Shown here one piece after another: positions 21,658 through 33,470 of a stretch of 64,000 nucleotides of DNA; the stretch's first letter is position 1; the number at the start of each line of letters is the position of its first letter. Source of the stretch: Glebionis coronaria (Eukaryota; Streptophyta; Magnoliopsida; Asterales; Asteraceae); the NCBI GenBank assembly GCA_025667525.1, contig CM046882.1:498570292-498634291 (forward strand). The letters are read 5' to 3'. The position numbers were made by a program, and so were the translations under genes. A model generated the notes under the pieces. That model did no database searches, was not told the DNA's origin, and saw only the letters and a list, made by a program, of their open reading frames with translations.

Positions 21658-23630
21658 GTGAAGTTTATGCAAACTCGTAGTCAAGCTAAACGAGCTCGTA
21701 AACTTCGTCAATGTCAAGGAAATCAAGAGACGTTGATTGAAGAACAAACTCCAATTGTTGAACCTATTGTAGAACAAGAAGTCGTAATGGCTAATCGAAC
21801 TATGATGGAGTTGCTTCAAGCACCCACCGAGGGTTTTGGAAAAGCTATTGTGATTCCCGCTATCCTTGCGGAGAATTTCGGGATTAAGACGGGTTTAATG
21901 TTGATGTTGCAAGCAAATAAGTTTAGAGGTCATGAAAAAGACAACCCGCATTACCACATAAGGAATTTTAATCGTCTCACCGCAACAAGCAAGTTTAAGG
22001 ATGTTCCACATGACGCCATTAAGATGATGTTGTTTCCATACTCGTTAGATGGACCCGCTAAAATTTGGCTCGAGAAAGAACCGCCAAATTCGATTTTGAC
22101 ATGGAATGATCTCGTTTCTAAATTTGTGAACCAATTTTTTCCACCATCTAAAACAACACATTTGAAAAATGAGATTTCAAGGTTTACACAACGAAATAAT
22201 GAGAGTTTTTCAATGGCATGGGAACGATTTAAGGAAATATTACATGAATGTCCACACCATGATTTTTCGGAATTGCATCAAATAGATACTTTCTATAATG
22301 GGCTTAATGATCATGAACGAGATTATTTGAATGCCGCCGCGGGTGGTATTTTTTATGCAAAACGACTGATGAAGCTTTAAAGATTATCGAGCATTGATCT
22401 AAGGTTTATAACCCTCGTAACACACCGAGTGTTGCCAATATGTGTTCGTCATCGTCGTCATCGTCTCGTAGCATTAATGCCTTACATGATGAATCTAATG
22501 AGGAAAATCGGTTTTTCGATAGGTTTTCAAATCTTATGACTCATTGGAAAGCACAAGATTCTTTGAACTCCGCATCGGTTAAAGCGGTTGAAAAGAGTTG
22601 TTTGTGTTGTGGTGGAGCTCATGATCTTTCCGAGTGCATTACCGCCGGTGGTAACACTTCGAGTACTTACGTAGCAACGGGAACTTACAACCAAAACGGC
22701 CAAGGTTCCCGCCCAAATCAAGCTCCACCAAATCAAAATGTTAATAACTATCCAAACAACAACCAAAATGGTGGTTATCAAGGCAATTCACGTAACTACA
22801 ACAAAGGGAATTATCAAAGTGGGAATGGACAAGTTGCAAATCAAAACCAAAACCGTGATTTTCAAAACACTACACAAGGTTTTCAAAATGCTCACACTAA
22901 AAATCTTCAAGGAGAATTTTTGGATTGTGCTAAAGCAAATGATGCTAAGTTTGATAATATGCAACGTGAGATGATTAGCTTAAGATCCGAGTTGAAAAAC
23001 GAGCTTAAAAACGAACTTGCTAATGAACTTAAGACTCATGCAAATAAAATGGAAGGAAACGTTCAACGTCTTCAACAAAATCAACAAAATATGGAACAAG
23101 GACAACATGAGATTAAGCAAGAATTGTTAAAAGCGGATTTAAGGCAATCAAAATTTGAAGACCGAATGGCAAAAATGTTTGAAGCAATCATGTGTAAACC
23201 CTCTTCCTCGGGTGGTCTTCCTAGTGATACCATTGCAAACCCGAAGGGAGAAATGAAGGTTATTACTACACGAAGTGGTAAAACTTTCAAGGAACCAATT
23301 TCTCGTCCAAGTACTTCTACGGAGAAGGAAATCGAGAAAGAGCCCGAGGTGATGATCGAAAAGGAGCATATCACAAGCCCACGAGGTACCGCTCAAACCA
23401 CACCTACGATTGAACCAATACCAATCATGGAACCCGAGATTCCAAGGCCGTTGCCTAATGTCCAACCCACACCACCCTTACCATATCCTTCGAGACGAAA
23501 CAAAGAGAAATTGCAAGAACGTAACAAACAACAAATCGAGCTTTTTATAAAAATGTTTCAACAAGTTCATTTTGATGTAAGTTTAGCCGACGCGTTGTTG
23601 TACATGCCTCGTTTCGCTTCCACTTTTTAA
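21658..23630 (+). pseudogene. Gag of inner Athila, frameshifted
   Basis: The start MKFMQTRSQAKRAR is typical of Athila gag (a basic N-terminus with TRSQ). The gag core follows (MMLFPYSLDGPAKIW, ILTWNDLVSKFVNQFF, FYNGLNDHERDYLNAAAGG). The first frame ends at 22380 and the reading continues in the 22440 frame after an indel: cysteine knuckle CLCCGGAHDLSEC, an Asn/Gln-rich stretch, a coiled coil rich in ELKNEL, and the conserved MCKPSSSGGLPSDT. A TAA at 23628-23630 interrupts the frame just before protease. Gag forms the particle shell and binds element RNA. Confidence 0.9.
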
Positions 23631-23633
23631 AGT

Positions 23634-24191
23634 ATGATGAGCGATAAGGAAAAGCTTTCAAAGCTTGCTATATGTTCTTCGGTTTATCTTAACCGCATAC
23701 CGGAAAAAGTTGGTGACCCCGGAAAGTTTCTCATTCCTTGTGATATACAAGATATGAAAGAATGCCTCGCCTTGGCCGATCTTGGTGCGAGCATTAATTT
23801 GATGCCATTTTCCATTTGGAAATCACTTTCGCTTCTGGCTCTTACTCCTTCGAACATGTCTATCGAGATGGCCGATCATTCTACGATTTTAGCATGTGGA
23901 GTAGCCGAGGATGTTTTCGTGAAAGTGGGGAAGTTCTACTATCCCGTTGATTTTATAGTAGTTGACATCCCCGTGGATCCTCTTCCTCTAATTGTAGGTC
24001 GTCCATTTTTAGACACCTCGAGATCGCTTATCGACGTTCATGCAAGAACTATTACTTTGAGATTCAACGAAGAGGAACTTGTTATAAGCGCTACTCAAAA
24101 CTCAAAACCTTCTCATGTTTATGCAATCGCTACCATCAATCACATTGACTTAGTTGATGTGGTTTGCGATGAGTTTCACAAGAAGTGTTAG
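23634..24191 (+). pseudogene. Protease domain of inner Athila
   Basis: In frame with gag across the TAA at 23628-23630. It contains ALADLGASINLMPFSIWK, the retropepsin active-site region with the intact DLGAS motif, and LIVGRPFLDTSRSLIDVHA, the flap-distal conserved segment. It cleaves the polyprotein inside the particle. A frameshift near 24190 separates it from the linker before RT. Confidence 0.88.
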
Positions 24192-24231
24192 GTTTTTTCG
24201 ATAGTTCGTCAAGTGGCAATCCCACTATTTT

Positions 24232-26035
24232 TTGGATCCGATTCTTGCTAATTCTACACCAAATCTCACTCCATTCCAAGGAGGCGATTTTACTTCAAAT
24301 GAAATCGACAAGGAAGATGAGGTGTTTATTAGTGATGATACTTCTATTCCACCATTTCTTCCACCGGTGGAAGTTATGAGTGTTGAGCAAAAATCTTCAA
24401 TCGAGGAACCGCCTATCCTTGAATTGAAAGATCTTCCATCTCACCTTGAATACGCATTCTTGGAAGGTGATGACAAGTTGCCGGTTATTATTGCAAAAGG
24501 TCTTGCTAATGATGAAAAAACGAGCTCTTGAAAGTTCTTAAAGCTCATAAAGGGGCAATTGCGTGGAAAATTTCCTACATTAAGGGTATTGACCCAAAAT
24601 TTTGTACTCACAAGATTTTAATGGAGGAGGACTACAAACCCGCAATTCAAAGTCAAAGAAGGGTAAACCCCAAAATCCACGATGTCATCAAAAAGGAAGT
24701 TTTAAAACTCCTTGACGCGGGAATGATTTATCCTATCTCCGATAGCCCATGGGTGAGCCCAATCTATTGTGTCCCTAAAAAGGGAGGAATGACCGTTGTG
24801 CCTAATGAAAACAACGAGTTAATTCCCACTCGTGTTGTGACTGGTTGGAGGGTGTGTATTGACTACCGAAAGTTAAATGACGCCACTCGTAAAGACCACT
24901 TTCCTTTGCCCTTCATGGATCAAATGTTGGAGCGACTCGCGGGAAATGAATTCTATTGCTTTTTAGATGGTTTTTCCGGTTACTTTCAAATCCCTATCGA
25001 CCCTCGTGATCAAGAGAAGACTACGTTTACGTGTCCTTATGGAACGTTTGCTTATCGTAGGATGCCTTTCGGACTTTGTAATGCATCGGGTATGTTTCAA
25101 CGGTGTATGATGGCTATTTTTCACGATATGATCGAGAAGTCGATGGAAGTGTTTTATGGATAACTTTTCGGTGTTTGGCAATTCGTTCACGTCGTGTTTA
25201 TCTAATCTCGAGCAAATGTTAAAACGTTGTGAAGAAACCAATCTTGTGCTTAATTGGGAAAAATGTCATTTCATGTGTAAACAAGGAATCATCTTAGGAC
25301 ATAAGGTCTCGAAAGCGGGGATTGAGGTCGATAAAGCTAAGGTAGACGTCATCGCCAAGTTACCTCATCCCAAAACTGTTAAGGGAGTTAGGAGTTTCCT
25401 AGGCCACGTGGGCTTTTATCGTCGTTTCATCAAAGATTTTTCGAAAATCTCTCGACCTATGACACACCTTCTCGAGAAGGATGCTCCTTTTAACTTCAAT
25501 GAGGATTGTGTTAGAGCATTCGAAACTCTCAAAAGGAAACTTACTGAAGCTCCCATTCTTGTTGCTCCTAATTGGGAACTACCCTTTGAAATCATGTGCG
25601 ATGAAAGTGATTATGCTATAGGGGTCGTCTTAGGGCAACGTTATGAAAAGCATTTCTGTCCTATCCATTATGCTAGTAAGACGATGACCGAGCCTCAATT
25701 AAAGTACACCACAACGGAAAAGGAATTCCTTGTCGTGGTCTATGCTTTTGAGAAATTCCGACCTTATCTCGTCTTAACTAAAAGCACCGTGTATACCGAC
25801 CATTCGGCTATCAAGTATCTCTTAGCTAAGCAAGATGCTAAGCCGAGATTGCTTCGTTGGATGCTCCTCCTCCAAGAATTTGATGTCACCGTGCTTGACA
25901 AAAAAGGAGCCAAGAATCTAGCGGTCGATCATCTCTCTCGTCTAGAAGATCCTCACAAAGATGTTTTCGAGAACAAGGAAATCACCGAAAAATTTCCTCT
26001 CGAGACTCTCGGTGTAGTGAATTCTAAAGACACCT
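24232..26035 (+). pseudogene. Reverse transcriptase and RNase H of inner Athila
   Basis: The linker PPILELKDLPSHLEYAFL ends in a frameshift near 24530. RT follows: LLDAGMIYPISDSPWVSPI, the Athila-type insertion, VCIDYRKLND, FCNAS-type FGLCNASGMFQRCMMAIF. At the catalytic site a one-base insertion near 25150 breaks the frame and the usual MDD is MDN, so a catalytic Asp is lost. The 25156-26337 frame carries the thumb ([18 protein letters not shown]) and RNase H ([38 protein letters not shown]). It cannot be active. Confidence 0.92.
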
Positions 26036-27294
26036 CCCAATGGTTTGCCGACACTGCAAATTACCATGAGGGCAATTTCATAATCAAGGGTATGACGACA
26101 CAACAAAAGCGAAAATTCTTTCGTGACGTTAAGTTTGGGACGACCCTTATCTCTTCCGGGTTTGTGTGGATCAACTCGTTCGACGTTGTGTTTTTGGTGC
26201 CGAAGCTTCTAACATCCTTAGAGCTTGTCACGAGGGACCCACGGGTGGTCACTATGGTGCTAATCTCACGGCTAAGAAAGTGTTTGATGCCGTCTTCTTT
26301 TGGCGTTCTATCTATCGTGATGCACACGCACTTGTGAAGTCGTGTGATTTGTGCCAACGTCAAGGAAAATCGTCTCAACGTGATGAAATGCCGCAAAACA
26401 TAATTCAAGTGTGTGAGATTTTCGACATTTCCCATCGTCTCATGGTAACAAGTATATCCTCGTCGCGGTCGACTACCTTTCTAAGTGGGTGGAAGCTAAG
26501 GCTTTACCTACTAATGATGCTCGTGTGGTAGTAAAGTTTTGAAGCAACTATTCTCTCGGTTCGAAACCCCTCGTGCTATTATAAGAGATCGTGGAACCCA
26601 TTTTTGTAATGACCAATTCGAGAAGGTCTTAAAGAAATATGGAGTTACTCATCGTCTTTCTACGGCTTATCACCCGCAAACGAGTGGGCAAGTCGAGGTT
26701 TAGAACCAAGCTTTAAAGAGGATTTTAGAGAGGTCGATTGGAGAAAACCGTGCTTCGTGGTCCGACAAACTCTATGACGCTTTATGGGCCTTTAGGACCG
26801 CTTATAAGACACCTATCGGTTGTACTCCTTATAAGTTAGTCTATGGGAAGAATTGTCATTTGCTCATTGAATTGGATCATAAGGCATATTGGGCCCTTAA
26901 GCATGCAAACTTTGACCTGAAGACCGCGGGAGATCACCGGAAAATACAATTGAATGAACTGGATGAACTAAGAGACAATGCTTATGAAAATTCATTGATT
27001 TTCAAAGGAAATACTAAAAAGTTTCATGATGCAAAGCTTAAAAACCGGGTTTTTAACGTTGGTGATCAAGTGTTACTTTTTAACTCTCGATTAAAGATAT
27101 TTTCCGAGAAATTGAAATCTCGTTGGTCGGGTCCTTTCACCATTACACAAGTGTTTCCTTATGGGACCATCGAGCTAGCTCAAAATGATGGTCCTAACTT
27201 CAAGGTGAATGGACATAGGCTCAAGCACTACTTTGGTGGGGAAATACCTTCATCGGATGACCTCGACCAACTCACCTTCCCCAATGATAATTAG
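26036..27294 (+). pseudogene. Integrase of inner Athila
   Basis: The N-terminal zinc-binding HHCC domain spans 26166-26400 ([19 protein letters not shown] and CDLCQRQGK), after a frameshift from the RNase H frame. The core continues in other frames with [15 protein letters not shown] and [11 protein letters not shown] (catalytic D and E region), then a TAG at 26701-26703. The C-terminal part, open at 26860-27294, has KNRVFNVGDQVLLFNSRLK and ends in the chromodomain-less tail HRLKHYFGGEIPS usual for Athila. At least three lesions. Confidence 0.88.
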
Positions 27295-28734
27295 CATCGA
27301 GGGGATAGAATCAAGCTCATGACTCGGTAATCAAAAACAAGGTGCCTCGTGAAGGAGATCCCATGCTTATCTTTTTATGCTTTCCAATAAATAATGAGAG
27401 GGGATTTGTGCCCTTCCAACTCGTTGTCTCGTGGTTGTTTGTGATTGTTTTATCTAGATCATCATCATCTACGATTGAAGACTCTCGTGTTCGTTTACGT
27501 GAGCCTCAATCGTTTGCTTGAAGAAGTTTTTTCACGAATCCATGACATATCCTTTATTGTTCTAACAACTATCTTTTAGCATACTTAATAAACGGCTTTA
27601 GATATATTGTTGATCACCCTTTCCATGCTAGATCCTAAGCATTCGATTCTTCATCTCTAGTATGGGGGTGCTCCACCTTTAGACTCGAAACATTGAGTAT
27701 AATGTTTACTTTTAGTATGGGGGGTGAATAGATACTTGCTTTACTACGCCCTCACATTTTCCAACTTTCAATGTTTTGTTTTGTTTTGTTGCTAATAAGG
27801 CTAAAAATGGCCAAATTTCAATTTTTTCTTAGTTTTAATAAGTGTTTTTTAAGACACGAATGTATATTTTCTGATGGGTAGAATAAGAGCTAATTTTTGA
27901 CTTGATGGGCATTTAGAGCCCTTTACATTCCTTAACCCGCTCAATTCAAGTTTTGCTAGACTTTTATATAGGGAACTTTAAAACGCGAAAGTCTTAGCTC
28001 ATTCGAGTTAAGAACAAGAACTTTTCGCAAGTTCCTATAACTGATCCTAGAAAGTCACTTATCAAGGGAACTATAAATGCATTCTCTAAACTTGAAAAAG
28101 TCCAAGAAAGTGCAAGATCCTATAGGTGGCTTGAAAACCCAAAACTTTGATTTGATATAGTCTTAATGAAAGCTAATCCAAATTTGGCTTAATTTTGACT
28201 TGCATGGCTAAGTATTCACGAGTCTCTTTAATTAAAGGTCTTTAAATAGTGAAGAACGAGAGATGATAGAGTTAGACAAGTGGTCATGCTAAACGTAGAA
28301 CATGAAAATGTTCTTTCAAAAACTCATATGTTTTTAATTGTGGCTTTTTCTCCCATAAGATCAATGCATTAGGAATAAAAATAATTGCAATAAGTAAGGT
28401 CGTACGATTTGAAAGGTTACTTAGCTTCTAGCACAAGATCGTTTAAAAGCTTCTCGGGGTTGAATAGAGTTCATATCCAAGGCATAACTTATTGAAGCGG
28501 GACGCGAAGATTGGTGAAGATCCAAAAAGGCCCTAACAAGGCATGAGGAGCTCTATTTTGTTGCTAAAGATCCAAGATGATGTGAAGTATCATTATTCCT
28601 AAATCAATATGAAGGATCGAGACACACGACGAAAAGCAATTACTCCCCTAAAGATCATGGAGAAAGTCTATCCAAAAAGACCCTTACAAGGTATAAGGAT
28701 AAATATATCCAAGTCCGAAAAGGAGGTGGATCAT
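27295..28734 (+). other. 3' non-coding region of inner Athila with two similar hairpins
   Basis: No ORF; any env-like ORF is not recognisable. Purine-rich tracts (AGTATGGGGGTG, AGTATGGGGGGTG near 27660-27726) resemble PPTs. At 27960-28160 the sequence matches the outer element's 3' non-coding DNA on the opposite strand (13840-14060). Two hairpins with a shared design lie at about 28510-28545 and 28670-28703. Confidence 0.6.
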
Positions 28735-28849
28735 TGTATTGGAAACTCACTTTATGTGACGACATTTAAGAATTCCCATTAGTTATCATAGTCACACACA
28801 TTTAGACTAGACTAGGTTCGTTGTAAAGTTTATGTAGTGTGTGTGTGAC

Positions 28850-28883
28850 TATATATACCCCTCCTTAGCTTCCAAGGAGGGGT
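28850..28883 (+). promoter_or_regulatory. LTR TATA box followed by a 10-bp GC-rich hairpin
   Basis: TATATATA (28850-28857) runs directly into a hairpin with stem ACCCCTCCTT/AAGGAGGGGT and a 7-base loop (28857-28883). The same arrangement is in the other three LTRs of the family: hairpins at 32881-32907, 47160-47186 and 50758-50784. It would sit at or just before the 5' end of the transcript. Confidence 0.65.
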
Positions 28884-28928
28884 GTTGCTTGTGTTCTATT
28901 TTTCACTTTCAATTACATTTTTCATTTC

Positions 28929-29279
28929 TGATGTAGCGGAAAACAAGGATAAATAATTGAATCTGTTGATTCACAAAGAATACCAGAAACAACTCTTTCA
29001 ACAATCGTTGATTCAAACGAATGCCCGATTATTAGGGTGAAAATTGAACAATAAACCCTAACCTGGATTCAAGTCAATTAACAAAAGAGTACAAGTCTGT
29101 GTTTTTTATTCATATCTCAATCATCCTACAATAAACCCAAGTCGTAGTTTTTATAAGAAAACTAAACTTGAGGAAAAAGATAACAATATTATTCTTAGGA
29201 AACACAAGATAAGAAAACTAAATAGAAGATACGACAAAATAAAACTAAATAACAAGTTCATTCTTATGCTCCTCCTTCA
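28929..29279. mobile_element. Solo LTR inserted in the left LTR of the LARD-like element
   Basis: 351 bp, starts TGATGTAGCGG and ends CTCCTTCA (TG..CA), with a perfect 5-bp duplication ATTTC at 28924-28928 and 29280-29284. The other LTR at 32763 lacks it, which defines the insertion exactly. It is the product of recombination between the two LTRs of a former full element, by its ends probably copia. Confidence 0.88.
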
Positions 29280-30252
29280 ATTTCTCACACACAACCTCAC
29301 TTTCTCTCTCAACTTCATCCATGGCTTCCACCATCTATCACCCTACTAGACCACCGGATTAGCTTTTAGCAAATCTACATTTGGCATCAGAGCCTCGGTT
29401 CCATCCTTGGATCGTTCTTGTTTTCGATTTAGGTGGTCTAAAAAAAATTTTTTGGTCCGAATCTATATCATTTTTGTCACGGTTTGTTGTGTTTTTTATC
29501 ATATTCACAAGTTTTTTTGTCACGTCCTATTATTTTTTTGTCCACAGTTTCATTGGTTTCATTAAAACTTCTTTATCATGGTCAAATTGTTGTCTTACTG
29601 TCCACATCTGATTTTCAGAAACCCCTTGTCAAAAGTTGTCTTGTTGCTTTTGATAGTCAAAAAGTGGTCAAAAGTGGTAATCTGGTATTCATATCTGGAT
29701 ATCTACTGTTTCTGGTCTAAATTTTTCGTATCTGGTATCATTTTTTCTGGGCTTATTTTGTTGTTTAGGATGATGAAGTTACCCAGGAAAATTGTCAGAT
29801 TCACATTCCCGGATTTTCAGGAACAAGGACATATTTGGATAAGATTTCAGCTTCCTAGTACATCGCATTAAGTGCGATGGGTTGACTACGATGGTACCAT
29901 TACGATGGCTCCATTGTGATGGGTACCATCGCGATGGGACATCATGATACGATGGGACATCGTCACGATAGACTGCGATGGACTCCTTTTTTGCTTTGAC
30001 TGCGATGGGACATCTAAGACTGTGATGGACTCCTTTTTTGCTTTAACTGCGATGAGACATCTAAGACTGCGATGGACTCCTTTTTGCTTTGACTGCGATG
30101 GGACATCTTAGACTGCGATGGACTTGTTTTACTTTGACTGCGATGGGTTATAATGTTTGACTGCGATGGTTGAATATTTGAATACGATGCAGTTTCAAAA
30201 TTCATGACCATGGAGTCTAAGTTTAAGCTTAAATTACAAAACCATCTCAACC

Positions 30253-30282
30253 GAGTCAACTCGGTAATTACCGAGTTGACTC
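30253..30282. repeat. Perfect 30-bp palindrome in LARD-like element
   Basis: A palindrome centred on CGGTAATTACCG, perfect over 30 bases, just after the GCGATGG repeat. The other copy keeps it at 48239-48268 with one mismatch near its outer edge. Confidence 0.8.
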
Positions 30283-33047
30283 AGTTAACTCACTGAGTCG
30301 AATCAACATCCAACCTTATTTCACCACAACACCATATCTAATACTATGCCCAACGTCACCTACATCCCATCACATCTAGACTCCACTGACTCGAATCGAT
30401 TAACCTAAAAATCAATCTCAGATTCATCAAACTTTGAAAGATCTTTTAGATCTTGTAAGTTCGAGATAACCCATCATAGATCTAATCATGTATGGTTTCA
30501 CCCATAGTTTTTTAATATTTGAAATCATGATGTGATTTATAACATGATTGTTATAATCAATTTATTTGATTTCGGTATCAACTCAAAACGAAAACCATCC
30601 AACATGCAATTAACTTCCACCTTACCTGAGATCATTAGATGATCTTGAAGCCTCTGTCAACTTCATGTATTATTTATTCGATCATTCGATCATAAGACCA
30701 TAGAAAGGAATGACTGATTTCGTGGATATGTATGGTTTGGTACGATATGATTAATAGGTTTAATATGAGATTGAGATTGATGATTGATCTTGGCTTGTAA
30801 AGAACTGAGATGAGATCGGATTGAATATTTTTATGGTTGCGTTAGGTAAAATGGTGGACGGAGGTTTCGAGGTTGGAGTTTGGTGGGGGACGGATTTCAC
30901 GAGGTTGGGGATGGGAGATGAAGTTAGGTGAGAGGTGAGAGGCGGATGTATCTATGTGTGGATTAAGTTAAATGTGAGGATGATTAGGGTTGGAGTGGAG
31001 TGTTATATCCCATCCTTGATGGACCGGGTGCAAAACATTTCAAATTGGGCCATGACACACATTTGTTTAACATAATTTGGGCCTTAGACTTGTAGTTATT
31101 TAAACATTGAAGTTGGGTCGTATGTCTTAAAACACAATATACACGAATTTTCATTTCAAATTAATTATTTTGAATAAAATTTTGTGGATATTATCGGGAC
31201 AAATGTGACGTGACAAAGTGCCGTGACAAGAATTATTTTGACGAGACAAAGAAAAAATTGGGCGATTTTTTAGTGGCTACAGATTTTGTTTGATCGGGTA
31301 TTAATTACGTGACGTTGAAGACGGATTTTTTCGAAGGAGTGTATTTATTTTATCCTTCAAAGATAACTTGCTCGTGCTTCATATTAGAATGAAGACTTGT
31401 TTATCTGGTTTCCGGGTTCGGGGTGGATGGTTGATGACTCGGATAACTATCACTTAAAGGGGTTACATGTTGTACTCAGTGTCACGCGCTTAGTCGACGT
31501 GGATAATTTCAAGAGGTGTTGTGCTTATAGACTTCTTCAGTGATGCATTGAGTACTTAGAGATTTCTCCACCGTTCTTCATTCAACAATAGTGCAAGCTT
31601 AAGTCACAAGATTGAAGGATTTTTATTCAGCTTCACGTTTGATGTATCTGGTTCATTCTTTCAGGGGTCACTTCAAATTGCTTTCACATGGGTTGGTAAA
31701 GATAGCCATGGAGAGTTTATGAGAAGAGATTTTCGATCAACAACTGATTCTCACAAAATTTATAATTCAGCTTATTTATTATTCTCACGAGATTTCAGGT
31801 TCATGTGCGTACAATTTATTTATGGTTCTGGGTTTCGAAACCATCAAGGGGGAAGAAGAAGACACATTGATCGCACAACGAGTACACGTGATGAACTTCA
31901 TACCTTCTTTTGATTTGAAGACATTCCGGGATGACATTTGTCATAGCCGCAGAGAAAATCAGTGTTTTAACTCGTGGCGTTATCAATCTCTAAACGGTAC
32001 ACTACTGATTCGAGGTTTAATTGTTTGATTGTTGCAATTATTCATCATCATTATCCTATATGCACTCCCGGGACTTAATTGACTCTGGTGCATCTCCGGA
32101 AGAAGATATGTGCATTTCCGGGACTTAATTGACTCTGGTGTTACGATATCAACTTCATGAATGGGATAAAGTGTCCACTTCAGTATTTGAGCTTTATAAT
32201 TAGGATTGATTTACTTTCTTTAACTATGTGGAGGAAGAAGTGTCTTGATTCTTTCTGGTATGAATAACTTGAACTCTCAGGGGGAAGAAAAATTCAGAAG
32301 AATTATTCAAGCGTGGGAAGAGAAGTTGTTGATCTACTTGGTGTACCCCTTACTTTCAATCCCTCTTAGCAACGTTATCATGTTATATGATGGGATTTGC
32401 TTGTTAGATTATGTTGTGCGCTTAATCATTCTAAGCTTTATTAAAATCTTTTAAGTTGCTTACGAGGATTGTCGATTTAGAGGGAAGCTATTAAAAGCTT
32501 CTACATCAAGTTTATGTGGCATGAATTAGGGGGAATCTAATTCAGAAGCTTCTCCTTATCCAAAAGTGTATGGGTTACTTAGCTTGTGCCGTTACAGTAT
32601 TTCTTCTACAAGTTACTTTAAAGATGAGTCGTTTTGAAGACGAAGGCCTCAGAAGACTTCATCAGCATTGGACGCTTCATGAAAGCTCTTGTTCTTAATC
32701 ATTTTGTACTTGTTAGGAAGAATATTGTAAGGAATTCTACACGTCGTCCCATGGGGAAAGATTGTTGGAAACTCACTTTATGTGACGACATTTAAGAATT
32801 CTCATCAGTTATCATAGTCACACACATTTAGACTAGACTAGGTTCGTTGTAAAGTTTATGTAGTGTGTGTGACTATATATACCCCTCCTTAGCTTCCAAG
32901 GAGGGGTGTTGCTTGTGTTCTATTTTTCACTTTCAATTACATTTTTCATTTCTCACACACAACCTCACGTTCTCTCTCAACTTCATCCATGGCTTCCACC
33001 ATCTATCACCCTACTAGACCACCGGATTAGCTTTTAGCAAATCTACA

Positions 33048-33249
33048 GTCCAAAATAAAGATTGATGAAAAATGATGAAGTCGTGGTCCAAGTATAAAGA
33101 ATCTCTCAAAAACGTCAAGTGAAGAAATTCTAAAATATGAAGAGGAGACCATAATTTCAAGAACGTCTTCCCAAGATTTGAAGAATGAAGTACATGCCAA
33201 ATATCGGTCTGAGAAAGGTCTCAAATCGTGAAACGAGTTTAACCACTCA
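33048..33249 (+). other. Continuation of inner Athila 3' non-coding region
   Basis: Resumes after the LARD-like element. No ORF or signal noted. The same non-coding region continues after the SINE (33471-33981) to the polypurine tract. Confidence 0.5.
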
Positions 33250-33470
33250 AGGGTGGCCTAGTGGCAAAAAGATTTGTGGCTATCACTCCAAAGTGTGTGA
33301 GGTCTCAAGTTCAATTCCCACTAGGTGCAAACAACCTTGAAGTGGCCACGCCAACCTCCTGAAAAGGGAGGGCTTTACCTGGTTTGAGTCTGTGTGGCGG
33401 TGGGCTCAAACCCCGTGGATTAGTAGGCCAATGAGTCGGAAATCACGGTTACCAAAAAAAAAAAAAAAAA
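33250..33470 (+). mobile_element. tRNA-derived SINE with poly(A) tail
   Basis: About 220 bp starting near AAGGGTGGCC. Box A GTGGCCTAGTGGC is a full match to the Pol III consensus; box B is GTTCAATTCCC (33309-33319), near consensus. The unrelated 3' body ends in 17 A residues (33454-33470). This is the standard plant SINE layout and would rely on LINE enzymes. I could not find a clear target duplication. Confidence 0.8.

Larger units (their letters stand above)
28735..33047 (+). mobile_element. Non-coding LTR element (LARD-like), copy 1, nested in inner Athila
   Basis: Left LTR 28735-29379 (about 289 bp once the solo-LTR insert is removed), right LTR 32763-33047 (285 bp). The PBS TTGGCATCAGAGC (29381-29393) is of the initiator-Met type, suggesting copia-supplied enzymes. 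The 3.4-kb interior has no gag or pol; it has a GCGATGG minisatellite (29872-30190), a 30-bp palindrome (30253-30282) and repeated GGGGGAAG tracts. Homologous end to end with 47042-50919. No target duplication: 5' flank ATCAT, 3' flank GTCCA, so a rearrangement or inter-element recombination is likely. Confidence 0.85.

Noticed and set aside
30014..30259. Ser/Gln-rich ORF on the minus strand
   Set aside because: A by-product of the GCGATGG minisatellite; the unit is not preserved as codons in the second copy.
28735..33047. A target duplication for LARD-like copy 1
   Set aside because: ATCAT on the left and GTCCA on the right do not match at any sensible boundary shift; left unassigned.
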